The translations under genes were made by a program, and so were the position numbers. Of a stretch of 26,175 nt of DNA, positions 7,736-15,575 are shown piece after piece; the first letter of the stretch is position 1, and each line of letters opens with the position of its first letter. The stretch spans positions 1-26,175 of the forward strand of contig JAVZJY010000015.1 in NCBI GenBank assembly GCA_038872535.1, given 5' to 3'. The notes under the pieces were generated by a model, which saw only the letters and a program-made list of their open reading frames with translations, searched no databases and was not told where the DNA came from. The stretch is from JASEJA01 sp038872535 (GTDB lineage Archaea > Thermoproteota > Bathyarchaeia > Bathyarchaeales > Bathycorpusculaceae).

Positions 7736-7759
7736 TTCTGTTAATGTTTGTTAACAGAA
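7736..7759. repeat. Inverted repeat, 9 bp arms
   Basis: TTCTGTTAA (7736-7744) and TTAACAGAA (7751-7759) form a perfect dyad with a 6-nt centre, just upstream of a TATA-like TTATATATT (7772-7780). The position suits an operator upstream of a promoter, but no recognised gene follows for 500 bp on the plus strand. Confidence 0.4.
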
Positions 7760-7798
7760 ACCATGAAACGATTATATATTTAGAAAAATTTCAAAAAG

Positions 7799-7830
7799 CC
7801 AGAAAATTTCCTATATGAAAGCTTTTCTGG
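7799..7830. repeat. Stable hairpin, 12 bp with 2-nt bulge
   Basis: CCAGAAAA (7799-7806) pairs with TTTTCTGG (7823-7830), and inside it TTTC (7807-7810) pairs with GAAA (7817-7820), leaving a GC bulge and a 6-nt loop. A TATA-like box at 7772-7780 would place a transcription start at about this hairpin, so a structured small RNA is possible. No coding frame accounts for it. Confidence 0.35.
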
Positions 7831-7910
7831 GCTATTGTAGACTAGGAGCGGGATTGATTTTTAGCCTATTTTTCAGGCTTGTGGGATTTTGGCGTGAGAC
7901 GACTTAAAAC

Positions 7911-8239
7911 TCTCACCGGTGAGACTTTTCAAAGTGCTTGGCGACTCCCCACACATTGATAGCTCGAAATTATCACGCGCGTTATAAAATTTAGAGCTTG
8001 AAACATAATTGTTATAACACGTGTTATGGCAAGTGTCATAAGCTTCGCAGGTTAGGAGCCATCCTTCTTTTTTATTTACACCTCCATCTCGACTGCATCT
8101 ATTACGCGCGTAATAGACACTTTCAAGCTGAGGATGCATACGCCAATGGCGATAATTTCGTTTCTTGATAGACCTCTTATGTGCAACTCAAAATTGTTAT
8201 TGTTAACGCTTTCTTGAACAAAACTCTTAATGTTAAGAG
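7911..8239. repeat. Cluster of five palindromes in a gene-free region
   Basis: Dyads in order: TCTCACCGGTGAGA (7911-7924, perfect); TTATCACGCGCGTTATAA (7970-7987, one mismatched pair); ATAACACGTGTTAT (8014-8027, perfect, extending to 24 bp at 8009-8032 with two G-T positions); TCTATTACGCGCGTAATAGA (8098-8117, perfect 20 bp); and CTCTTAA-TG-TTAAGAG (8224-8239). Three share an A/T-rich arm and a CGCG or CACGTG core and look like variants of one site. They lie in the 820-bp non-coding stretch 7482-8302, downstream of the winged-helix gene on the other strand. Binding sites for a dimeric regulator, or parts of a replication or partition locus, are possible. Confidence 0.7.
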
Positions 8240-8302
8240 CTTTAATCGCGTTTTGTAGCCTTCTTATTTCTTTGCCAGGAATATATTAAGCGAAGCAGCT
8301 TT

Positions 8303-9256
8303 TCAGGTGGAAGTCTCTTCAGAATTGACTTTTGAACTTAACTTTTCAATAACCTTGTCCATCTTTTGCGTTAAGGCCTGAAGAGCCTCAATAAGCCTCA
8401 AATGTTCATTCATGGCGTTGGCAAATTTTTCTTGAATCTGAATCAGTCGCTTAACGTTTTGAGGCATAAGCAAATAATCCTTAGCTGCTTCGACGCTTAA
8501 CCAGTCAACCTCGCCAAAACCTTCAGACTCGTCAACTTTGGCAACGTCATCACTAACCTGCCAATAACGGGAAAACAAAGCAGCAACAGGATCATAAACG
8601 CCAAAATGAACTTTGCGGGCTAAGCTTCCCTCACCTAGACGAATACCATACTTTAAACGCAGATGAGCGGCAACACGATCAGCCGCATCCTTAGCCAACA
8701 ACAAAAGCTCACTAGGATCCCTACCCTCAACTACATCACAATAAACTAAAACATGCCTAGTAGTCTGCTCAACCGTCAACCCCAACTCAGAACCAATAAG
8801 GCTGCTCCAATTCATCTTCTCCACTTTTCGCCAATCACCAAGCATAGCAGAATCTTGCAAAATAGGATACTTAAAAACACAATTATGAAGCCTAAAAACA
8901 AAACTAGGCGTTAAACCCTCACATCCACTGAGAAACTTTTTACATTGCTCAGTTGTCTCGTAAAATGCTGGCCACCTCGGTCCAGTACGCTTGACTAAGC
9001 CTGCCTTCTCCAACTTTTTCAAATAATAATGCATGTGTTGGCGGCTCATTCTGAGAACCTTAGCTACTTTCGTAGGATAATTTTCGTCAATTAGTTTCAG
9101 GATTGGAATAAGCCTTTTCCGAACACTCCAATTATAAAATTTTACTTTTGACAGCCTTTTTACACCAAAAACTATTCCAATACAAAACCACAAGAATCTT
9201 CTGCCCTTAGCAAAGGACACTATCCTTTGGCGAGCCTCGCAAAGGACAGTATCCAA
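8303..9256 (-). CDS. Winged-helix DNA-binding protein with C-terminal coiled coil
   Basis: 317 residues from a TTG at 9254-9256. A winged-helix domain covers about 47-95 (LIPILKLIDENYPTKVAKVL, then SRQHMHYYLKKLEKAGLVKR). A central domain of unknown type contains FRLHNCVFKYPIL, TRHVLVYCDVVEGRDPSELL and LARKVHFGVYDPVA. The last 50 residues (QIQEKFANAMNEHLRLIEAL onward) form a likely coiled coil for dimerisation. It probably acts as a DNA-binding regulator; I do not recognise the full-length family. The start is uncertain: the first 20-30 codons overlap a direct repeat and read as an atypical hydrophobic leader (LWFCIGIVFGV), and in-frame GTG (codon 13) and TTG (codon 22) are alternatives. The palindrome cluster just past its 3' end may be its target. 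Confidence 0.78.
   Translation of the reverse strand: MDTVLCEARQRIVSFAKGRRFLWFCIGIVFGVKRLSKVKFYNWSVRKRLIPILKLIDENYPTKVAKVLRMSRQHMHYYLKKLEKAGLVKRTGPRWPAFYETTEQCKKFLSGCEGLTPSFVFRLHNCVFKYPILQDSAMLGDWRKVEKMNWSSLIGSELGLTVEQTTRHVLVYCDVVEGRDPSELLLLAKDAADRVAAHLRLKYGIRLGEGSLARKVHFGVYDPVAALFSRYWQVSDDVAKVDESEGFGEVDWLSVEAAKDYLLMPQNVKRLIQIQEKFANAMNEHLRLIEALQALTQKMDKVIEKLSSKVNSEETST
9210..9254. repeat. 16-nt direct repeat around the winged-helix gene start
   Basis: GCAAAGGACACTATCC (9210-9225) and GCAAAGGACAGTATCC (9239-9254) differ at one base and are 29 bp apart. The first also forms a dyad, AAAGGA (9212-9217) with TCCTTT (9223-9228). The spacing is near three helical turns, placing both copies on the same DNA face, as expected for an autoregulatory operator. 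It lies inside the longest reading of the gene. Confidence 0.55.
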
Positions 9257-9368
9257 AAACGGACATATGAGGAGGGCGCTTTCACTCTAGAGGGTCTCCC
9301 TGTTAATCGCTTCAAGCCTTCAGTCTTTTAGTACAATCCTCAGCAAAAAGTCATGATTTGATGATGAA

Positions 9369-9626
9369 ATGGCGAGGGTCTCCATATTTAAAGGTCGGGA
9401 AGCAAGAGTTAATAAGGCGATTTTCCGAATCCTCGCCATGCAAAGTCCGCTAACAATTTATGATATATGGCGAAAGCTGAGAACTCAAAGCGACTTCGCA
9501 TACATACGGTATCACATTGTAAACAGACGAGTTAGAACACTCAAAGAGCAAGGCTTCATCGAAAAAATCGGAGAGAGAAAAACGAAAAACGGCTTTCAAG
9601 CAATACTGTACCAATTAACCTTATGA
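9369..9626 (+). CDS. Small winged-helix DNA-binding protein
   Basis: 85 residues. The pattern is one compact winged helix: a first helix (VNKAIFRILAMQ), PLTIYDIWRKLR, a recognition helix region (YIRYHIVNRRVRTLKEQGFI) and a beta wing (EKIGERKTKNGFQAILYQLT). It is probably a transcriptional regulator with no sensor domain. The ATG at 9369 has little Shine-Dalgarno support. It is divergent from the larger winged-helix gene across 112 bp. The target is unknown. Confidence 0.72.
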   Translation: MARVSIFKGREARVNKAIFRILAMQSPLTIYDIWRKLRTQSDFAYIRYHIVNRRVRTLKEQGFIEKIGERKTKNGFQAILYQLTL

Positions 9627-9910
9627 GCTTATCTATCGATTTTACTAGATAAACTCGACATGGATTTTTTCTTAAAGAAGGCTTCGAGTGATGAGATTTT
9701 ATCAATGCTCGTTATCCTCGCTTCGCAACAACAAAGTTGAGCATAAGAGTTTAGAAACAATTAAAGAGTGCTTTTACACCTTAATATTGAAGCACGCCCG
9801 AGGCTTTGAACCATGCATTCTTTCATTATTATATGCTTTTTGTGAACGTTTGTATAGGAATTTTAACCATATTTTTATATATTTGTAGCATTAAGAACTT
9901 CTGCAGCAAG

Positions 9911-10108
9911 GTGAAGGCTTGCGCGGTGGACGAGTTGGGTAAAAAACGTTTTGCTCCCAGTAAATCCCGCATGACTGTTGATGAAAAGCATATAATTCAT
10001 GCGGAGAAACTGCGCTTGATGGAAGAAGGCAAAGTGCGTGGGGAAGAGGAGTGGATAAGCGAACATTATGTAAAGGAACGTTTGAAAGCGCTAGGCGTGG
10101 TAGAATAA
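9911..10108 (+). CDS. Small hypothetical protein, 65 aa
   Basis: A strong TATA-like TTTTATATA at 9873-9881 predicts transcription from about 9903, just ahead of GTG 9911, so a leaderless or short-leader start there is preferred over a TTG at 9806. The 65-residue product is charged and helical (MTVDEKHIIHAEKLRLMEEG, then EEEWISEHYVKERLKALGVV). No family was recognised. GTG 9926 is another possible start. The preceding 9627-9872 region is AT-rich with no convincing gene. Confidence 0.5.
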   Translation: MKACAVDELGKKRFAPSKSRMTVDEKHIIHAEKLRLMEEGKVRGEEEWISEHYVKERLKALGVVE

Positions 10109-10269
10109 ACAAATCAACGAATGCAAGCCCCGAACCAACCATCCCATTTGTAAATTGACAATTAAAGGCGGGATACCTTATTAATACAAGAATCATTTTC
10201 GAAGAGTACCTAAAACGTTTAAATCTAAGCACACTTTTCGATAGGCTTCAAGTTTCTAATAGCGCAGTC

Positions 10270-10950
10270 TTGGCAAAGGAAATCAAACATTTTACAGAAA
10301 AAGAGGCTGAAAAAAGAGACCAAATCGTCATCAACTACTTTGGCGAAATGGGAATAAATCGGATAGTGGACAACATAGTCAAGCTCTTGTTTACACCGCC
10401 AAAAATTCCTTTAAACGCTAAATTACTTGATGTTGGTGCGGGAACAGGGTTTTTCACAATTAAAGTCGCCGAGAAAGTAAATGCGAGGCTTCCAAGGGCT
10501 TGCTTTTACGCTATGGATGCAACCCCTGCGATGCTGCTTTCACTTGTCAAGAAAAACGTTGGCATAACGCCTTTTGTTGGAGTTGCAGAAAACATTGAAG
10601 GCGGCATAAGAGAGGCAAGAAAGCACTTAAACATTCCACTCAAATTTGACGCAGTCTTTTCAACGCTAATGCTTCACCACAGCACCAAACCCGAAAAAGT
10701 TTTCGAAAGCCTAAAACAAGTTCTTAAAAAGAACGGAAAAGCCATAGTTGTTGATCTATGCGAACATTCTTTTGAAGAGTTTAAGAAGGAGATGAGCGAC
10801 GTTCATTTAGGTTTTAAACCTAAAAACGTTCAGAAAATGGCGAGAAAAGTTTTCTTAAATGTTAAAGTTGAGGTTTTGCCTGGGATTTGCTGCGAATGCT
10901 CTGGGCGCTCAGCCGAACTGTTTGTTGCCTACATGTGGGATGGTTGGTAA
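10270..10950 (+). CDS. Class I SAM-dependent methyltransferase
   Basis: 226 residues. Motif I LLDVGAGTGFF is at 52-62, the acidic residue after strand 2 is Asp83 (AMDAT), and strand 4 is FDAVFSTLMLHH (126-137), all typical of the Rossmann methyltransferase fold. The later segment EHSFEEFKKEMSDVHLGFKP resembles UbiE/ArsM-like methyltransferases. Cys207, Cys208 and Cys210 (GICCECSGRS) form a compact thiol cluster that could bind metal or metalloid; the substrate is unknown. The TTG at 10270 is the only start in the conserved region; no Shine-Dalgarno is visible, and a TATA-like GTTTAAATC (10218-10226) suggests a short leader. The frame stays open upstream to about 10155 without a start codon. 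Confidence 0.83.
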   Translation: MAKEIKHFTEKEAEKRDQIVINYFGEMGINRIVDNIVKLLFTPPKIPLNAKLLDVGAGTGFFTIKVAEKVNARLPRACFYAMDATPAMLLSLVKKNVGITPFVGVAENIEGGIREARKHLNIPLKFDAVFSTLMLHHSTKPEKVFESLKQVLKKNGKAIVVDLCEHSFEEFKKEMSDVHLGFKPKNVQKMARKVFLNVKVEVLPGICCECSGRSAELFVAYMWDGW

Positions 10951-11102
10951 AGGCAGTGGTTGGGTTCGAGTTAAAGGTATGGTATGGCAAGCTTTTAACG
11001 TTTAAATCTATTTACAAAAACCGTTAGGTATATATAACAAACCATTTCTATATACCGTAATTAGACTGCAAACCTAAACGAAGCTAAAGAAAAGGGGAAT
11101 AA

Positions 11103-11432
11103 ATGTTGGCGCCAGAGTTAATAGAAATAATTTTAAAAAAATTTGAAGAAAACGCAAAACAACGCATCCAAGAGGAACGCGAAGAAATTGTCCAACGGTC
11201 AGAACACCTAAAATCCTACTTGGCAAACATTGCAAAAATCGGCAAGTGGAGCCTCCCACTATCTATCAGAGGAATGGAAACGCGTCATCCTGAACATGAG
11301 AAAAATTTGGAATTGCTTGAAAGATGCGGTCTCGTTAAAAGCAGAATCAAATACACTGAACACAACATATACCGCGAATATTTACTCACCGAAGAAGGAG
11401 CTGCGCTAATCCAAAGAGAAAACATGCTCTAG
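11103..11432 (+). CDS. Hypothetical protein, possible winged-helix regulator
   Basis: 109 residues. The N-terminal 45 residues are a charged helix (LIEIILKKFEENAKQRIQEE). The C-terminal half (NLELLERCGLVKSRIKY, then REYLLTEEGAALIQ) has the helix-wing pattern of archaeal winged-helix proteins. AAAAGGGGA lies just upstream of the ATG, and a TATA-like TATATATAA lies at about 11028-11036. It stands alone between the methyltransferase and the coiled-coil gene. The regulatory role is inferred from the fold pattern only. Confidence 0.65.
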   Translation: MLAPELIEIILKKFEENAKQRIQEEREEIVQRSEHLKSYLANIAKIGKWSLPLSIRGMETRHPEHEKNLELLERCGLVKSRIKYTEHNIYREYLLTEEGAALIQRENML

Positions 11433-11664
11433 CCAGCATTTCCAGCACTCCTTTCTCTCCCTTCAATCGACTACATTTCAACTTGAAAATAGCACATCTC
11501 CTAAAGCTAAAGCAAATTTTGAAAACTTAATATTAATCTGAAAACGCTCTATGCATCTAACAAAAACTTTTCTACCACGCAAAATCACATACAAAATCAA
11601 CGTGTTCATATAATTTAATAATTTATATAGGAATAAAGAACAATGAAACTATAGAGGGAAGCCT

Positions 11665-12369
11665 TTGCCCTTTAATGACCCCATCACAATCGCAATAATA
11701 ATGATAGGGGTCATTATCGCTTGTATAATAGTCATTTTTGCAATGCGAAAACGTTGGAGAAAAAAAGAAAACAAGGCTTTAGAAGAGGAGAGCTTAACAG
11801 CAAAATTTCAAGGCTTACCATTCAAGATCGCCAAGAGCGTCCCCCAAGAAGAAGCACAACGCGCAAAAGAAGAGCTCAGAATTCTGGATTTAGAAAGAGA
11901 AATTTTAAGCGACGCAATCAGACGCCTTTACGAGGCGCACGCAGAAGGAAAAATCACAGAGGAAGAACGAGATAGACTCGCACAAACGTATAAATCTCGG
12001 ATGATGGCTGTTAAAGAAGCAATTTCAAAGGACGAATCCCTTGTCGCCTTGCATGAACTTGAAGCTATGCAAGAAGATTTGATAAAACTTTTCAGTGAAC
12101 GCTTCGACGAACTAAGCAGTAAAATCGAGGAACTGCGGTCAAAAGTTGAAGTGAAACCAATAAAAGAAATAACAATACCAATTGCGGAAGCAGAAGCGCC
12201 TCCAACCAAAAAATCGGAAGAGAAGCCTTCAGAGGAAAAAGCGAAAAAAAGGCGGAAGCCTCCTGCTAAGCCAAGCCCGAGAACCGAAGCGGAAAAGCGT
12301 ATAGAGGAGATTAGAGCTGAAGTGGAGAAGGTTTTGGAAAGACTGGGGCAGATGGAGATTGAAACCTAA
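11665..12369 (+). CDS. Membrane-anchored coiled-coil protein
   Basis: 234 residues from TTG 11665, with GAGGGA 6-7 nt upstream. Residues 6-26 form a single membrane helix (TIAIIMIGVIIACIIVIFAM) followed by positive charges (RKRWRKK), so the bulk is likely cytoplasmic. The middle (residues 65-160) is a long coiled coil with an EGKITEEERDRLAQTYKSRM element like archaeal SHOCT/linker helices. A Pro/Lys/Glu-rich linker (175-210) precedes a final helix. Function is unknown; tethering or scaffolding is plausible. It overlaps rpiA by 11 nt, implying co-expression. The AT-rich 11433-11664 gap before it carries a TATA-like element (ATTTATATAG) near 11622. Confidence 0.75.
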   Translation: MPFNDPITIAIIMIGVIIACIIVIFAMRKRWRKKENKALEEESLTAKFQGLPFKIAKSVPQEEAQRAKEELRILDLEREILSDAIRRLYEAHAEGKITEEERDRLAQTYKSRMMAVKEAISKDESLVALHELEAMQEDLIKLFSERFDELSSKIEELRSKVEVKPIKEITIPIAEAEAPPTKKSEEKPSEEKAKKRRKPPAKPSPRTEAEKRIEEIRAEVEKVLERLGQMEIET

Positions 12370-13066
12370 ACAAGAATGGATTGAAAAAGCAAAAAGGAAC
12401 GCTGCATTAGAAGCAGTCAAAAATGTTAAAGACGGTTTCGTTGTCGGCTTGGGAAGCGGAAGCACAGCAGCCTACGCCATAGAAGAACTAGGAAAACGCA
12501 TGAAAAACGAAGAACTGCATATCCTCGCAGTTCCAACATCATATCAAGCTTTTTGGCTTGCCGTTAAGTGCGGCATCCCAATAACAACATTGGAGGAACA
12601 CCCGACGCTGGACATGACGATAGATGGCGCAGACCAGATAGACAAAAAGCTAAACCTGATAAAAGGCATGGGCGGTGCCCTAGCCAGAGAAAAAGTTGTT
12701 GCCTCAGCCTCTAAAAAACTCGTCATAGTTGCAGACGAAAATAAAAAAGTCGAGGTCTTAGGAGAAAAAAGCCATCCTGTGCCAATGGAAGTTTTGCCCT
12801 TTGCAGTTCCCTTTGTTATTCGCAAAATAAGTGAAATCGGCGGAAAACCCCTGTTGAGAGAGGGAAAAGGAAAGGTGGGTCCCATCATAACCGATAATGC
12901 AAATATATTAATAGACGCATTTTTCGGGCTAATACACAAACCCGCAGAACTTGATCAAAAACTGCAAACAATTACGGGAATAGTTGAAACTGGACTTTTC
13001 ATTAATATGGTGGACACGGTGTATCTTGGGAAACGTGATGGCGTCGAGAAGTTAACAGGAGAATAG
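12359..13066 (+). CDS. rpiA: Ribose-5-phosphate isomerase A
   Basis: 235 residues, normal for the family. It interconverts ribose 5-phosphate and ribulose 5-phosphate, which in archaea supplies ribose for nucleotides. Visible motifs are the phosphate-binding GLGSGSTA (30-37), the catalytic DMTIDGADQID (85-95), with Asp89 and Asp92 facing the substrate, and KGMGGALAREK (102-112), which carries the catalytic glutamate at 111; the usual KGGGGAL is KGMGGAL here. TTG 12359 follows GGAG at short spacing and overlaps the upstream membrane coiled-coil gene, so translation is likely coupled. Confidence 0.96.
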   Translation: MKPKQEWIEKAKRNAALEAVKNVKDGFVVGLGSGSTAAYAIEELGKRMKNEELHILAVPTSYQAFWLAVKCGIPITTLEEHPTLDMTIDGADQIDKKLNLIKGMGGALAREKVVASASKKLVIVADENKKVEVLGEKSHPVPMEVLPFAVPFVIRKISEIGGKPLLREGKGKVGPIITDNANILIDAFFGLIHKPAELDQKLQTITGIVETGLFINMVDTVYLGKRDGVEKLTGE

Positions 13067-13111
13067 ATAAAGATTTTAACGTTGATTTTGTAATTTTAAA
13101 ACGCTGGTGAT

Positions 13112-14887
13112 ATGACGATTCCGAATTTTATAAAGGAAAGGTTCTGGCTTGAAAAAAGCCGGATAGAAGGTGTTCCGGCTGATGTTGAAATTCCAGATAA
13201 GCCGTTGCATAAAATAATAGCTGAAGCATGCTTAAAGTATTCGGATAGAACAGCGATGGTTTTCTACGGCGTGGAAATAAAGTATGAGCAACTCAAATGG
13301 TACATAGATTGTTTTGCGACTTCTCTCGCAAATATGGGAGTTAGAAAAGGCGATGTCGTCGCAATATATTCTCCGAACTGTCCTCAGTTTGCCATAGCAT
13401 ACTATGGAGCGATGATGGCTGGCGCCACAATCACAGCCTTATCGCCACTCTTCGCCTCGAGAGAAGTTGAATACCAATTGAACGACAGCGGAAGCAAATA
13501 TTTAGTGACCGTGGAACAACTTTATCAAAACTTTGCAGCGGTAAGAGAAAACACAAGCGTTGAAGAGGTGATAGTGGCAGACATAGCAGGTGGGGAGGCT
13601 AAGGTTGAGGGCAAATACAAGGATTTCAAGGACATGTTCAACATAGAACCCGAACCTCCCTCGATTAACTGGGATGTCAAGGAAGACGTGGCTGTTTTAC
13701 AGTATACCGGCGGAACAACAGGATTGCCGAAAGCTGCAATGCTTACGCATTACAATGTCGTCTCAAACATATACCAGCACATACCATTCATTGAAGTCAT
13801 CAGAAAATGGGTCAAATCTCAAAGAGTGTTAAGGGAAGAAGGCGACTGCGTTGTGCTGGACTTAGATGGAAAGGAATACAAAACATTCAAAGACTACTAC
13901 GAGAAAAACTACAGCGCAAGGATAACGGTTCTTCCATGGTATCACATTTACGGGCAAACAGTCGACCTAAGCATCGGATTAGCAACAGGCGATCTACTCG
14001 TTGTCTTTGCAAGGTTCGAACCCGAAAAAATACTTGAGGCAATAGAGAAGTATAAGATATCCGTGTTCATGGGCGCGCCGACAATTTTCATCTACTATGC
14101 GAACAACCCCGAACTCGTGAAAAAATATGATCTTTCATCTCTTTTTTACGTTAATAATGGTGCTGGTCCAGTTTCGCCAGAAATTGTCGAGAAATGGGAG
14201 GAATTGACGAAAAACTCTGGAAGAGGAATCTTGGTAGAAGGATACGGCTTAAGTGAAACCTCGCCGACAACACACACAACTTTTGGACCTCCATTCAGAA
14301 AGAGAAAGATGGGATCTGTGGGGACACCGATTCCGAACACTTATGCTGCAGTAATCAACCCAGAAACAATGGAGTTCTTGCCCATAGGAGAGGAAGGCGA
14401 AATTGTAATAAGTGGACCGCAAGTGATGAAGGGGTACTGGAACAGACCAGAGGAGACGAAACAAGTTTTCTTTTATGCAGATGGAATGCGGTGGTTCCGA
14501 ACTGGAGACATCGGCAAAATAGATGAGGATGGATACTTCTACATCGTTGACAGACTAAAGGATATGATAAAATACAAAGGGCACAGCGTATATCCACGGG
14601 AAGTTGAGGACGTCATGTATGAGCATCCAGCCATACAAGAAGTTTGCGTTGTCGGAATACCAGATCCAGAAGCGGGAGAAACAATAAAAGCGTTTGTGGC
14701 GCTGAAGCCAGACTGCAGAGGAAAAATCACAGAGCAAGAGTTGATAGAATGGTGCAAGCAGAGAATGGCAGCATACAAATATCCGCGAATTATCGAATTC
14801 CGCGAGGAACTGCCGAAGAACATTGCTGGGAAATATCTAAGGAGAGTGCTTAGGGAAGAAGAAAAGAAGAAAACCTCCAAGAAGTAA
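13112..14887 (+). CDS. AMP-forming acyl-CoA synthetase (long-chain fatty acid-CoA ligase-like)
   Basis: 591 residues of the ANL adenylating enzyme superfamily. It activates a carboxylic acid as acyl-AMP and then forms the CoA thioester. Core motifs are the P-loop YTGGTTGLPK (198-207), LPWYHIYG (274-281), YGLSETSPTT (378-387), RTGDIG (463-468), DRLKDMIKYKGHSVYPREVE hinge region (480-499) and the C-terminal catalytic Lys574 in GKYLRR. Between motif LTHYN and LPWYHIYG there are 58 residues, about 30 more than usual, forming a charged insert (about 228-270). The substrate cannot be assigned. GGTGAT lies just before the ATG. It follows rpiA by 45 nt. Confidence 0.92.
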   Translation: MTIPNFIKERFWLEKSRIEGVPADVEIPDKPLHKIIAEACLKYSDRTAMVFYGVEIKYEQLKWYIDCFATSLANMGVRKGDVVAIYSPNCPQFAIAYYGAMMAGATITALSPLFASREVEYQLNDSGSKYLVTVEQLYQNFAAVRENTSVEEVIVADIAGGEAKVEGKYKDFKDMFNIEPEPPSINWDVKEDVAVLQYTGGTTGLPKAAMLTHYNVVSNIYQHIPFIEVIRKWVKSQRVLREEGDCVVLDLDGKEYKTFKDYYEKNYSARITVLPWYHIYGQTVDLSIGLATGDLLVVFARFEPEKILEAIEKYKISVFMGAPTIFIYYANNPELVKKYDLSSLFYVNNGAGPVSPEIVEKWEELTKNSGRGILVEGYGLSETSPTTHTTFGPPFRKRKMGSVGTPIPNTYAAVINPETMEFLPIGEEGEIVISGPQVMKGYWNRPEETKQVFFYADGMRWFRTGDIGKIDEDGYFYIVDRLKDMIKYKGHSVYPREVEDVMYEHPAIQEVCVVGIPDPEAGETIKAFVALKPDCRGKITEQELIEWCKQRMAAYKYPRIIEFREELPKNIAGKYLRRVLREEEKKKTSKK

Positions 14888-15018
14888 GTTTGTCCCATGT
14901 GCATAATATAGGACTATTTTCAACTAATGGAGAAAACTCCTACTCTATCCTCTTTTTCTGTTAACAGCGATTAATATGGTGTCTCTTTATAAAGAAACTT
15001 TAAGTTAGAGCAAAATAG

Positions 15019-15150
15019 TTAAAAGAGGTTTTCCTCATCCAGTTCGTCTTCTTCAAGCCAATAGCACTCTTCGCAAAAGCCATTGTATTCTTCATACTCT
15101 TCTTCAGAGATTTCCTTACCACACCGTAGACAGTAATACTTCTCTTTCAT
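15019..15150 (-). CDS. Very small zinc-ribbon protein, 43 aa
   Basis: I find a short minus-strand gene: ATG at 15148-15150 and TAA at 15019-15021. The product has two CxxC pairs, Cys7/Cys10 (CLRCGKEI) and Cys26/Cys29 (GFCEECYW), 15 residues apart, a classic zinc-ribbon knuckle arrangement, followed by an acidic tail (EEDELDEENLF). The reading pattern and ideal metal spacing argue strongly for a real gene. No Shine-Dalgarno is visible, as in leaderless archaeal genes. Function is unknown; nucleic-acid or protein binding is plausible. Confidence 0.78.
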   Translation of the reverse strand: MKEKYYCLRCGKEISEEEYEEYNGFCEECYWLEEDELDEENLF

Positions 15151-15194
15151 TAATAACTTGTTTTTCTTACAAGGTTAATAAAAGTAGCTCAAGT

Positions 15195-15575
15195 TTATTG
15201 GGTTTGGAGTTTAGTAAGAGGTTTGGAAGTATGAGAGTATCTAGAATTTTTACTTATTTCTAGCCAGTCTCCAAGTTTTATTAAAGGTAGAGTAGCCTTA
15301 AAGCAATAAATAGCTGTGAGTAACCATAAACTTAGACAGAATAAGATTAGGATTCCAGTTTTTATGAGGTATAAATAGACGAATTCATCTAAAGGATTCA
15401 TTTTAGTAATTATTGGTAGATAAATACCTTGAGGTCCTCTAGGCCATGGGAAAAATGCTGCGCCACCTGCACAGCGCCAGCTGGAGTCCCATACCCATTC
15501 ATCGGCTACACGGTGGGCTGAAATAGTGTAGAGGGTTACATAAATCGACAAGGCAACTAAGAAAACAAAAATCAA
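15195..15575 (-). CDS. Small two-helix membrane protein of unknown function
   Basis: 126 residues from TTG 15573-15575. The N-terminus is a hydrophobic helix (IFVFLVALSIYVTLYTISAH), the middle loop is Trp/Pro-rich (DEWVWDSSWRCAGGAAFFPW), and a second helix (TGILILFCLSLWLLTAIYCF) precedes a basic tail. Only two membrane spans are clear, with the Trp-rich loop likely outside. No family was recognised. The start is uncertain: the frame is open upstream, and GGAGGA (15603-15608) sits 6 nt before an in-frame CTG (15594-15596), a possible rare start that would add seven residues. No comparable Shine-Dalgarno serves the TTG. Confidence 0.6.
   Translation of the reverse strand: MIFVFLVALSIYVTLYTISAHRVADEWVWDSSWRCAGGAAFFPWPRGPQGIYLPIITKMNPLDEFVYLYLIKTGILILFCLSLWLLTAIYCFKATLPLIKLGDWLEISKNSRYSHTSKPLTKLQTQ

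Larger units (their letters stand above)
7548..8302. other. Gene-free AT-rich region
   Basis: About 750 bp with no convincing coding region on either strand. It holds two TATA-like boxes (7581-7590, 7772-7780), several hairpins and the palindrome cluster at 7911-8239. An apparent minus-strand reading frame at 7873-8139 runs through the palindromes and shows no domain. Confidence 0.6.

Noticed and set aside
7873..8139. Minus-strand frame of 88 codons across the palindrome cluster
   Set aside because: Composition is Ser/Cys/Asn/Tyr-rich with no domain; the palindromes explain the sequence better, and there is no ribosome-binding site.
9688..9888. Plus-strand frame of 66 codons
   Set aside because: Starts at a GTG without Shine-Dalgarno, has low-complexity AT-rich composition and overlaps the promoter of the next gene.
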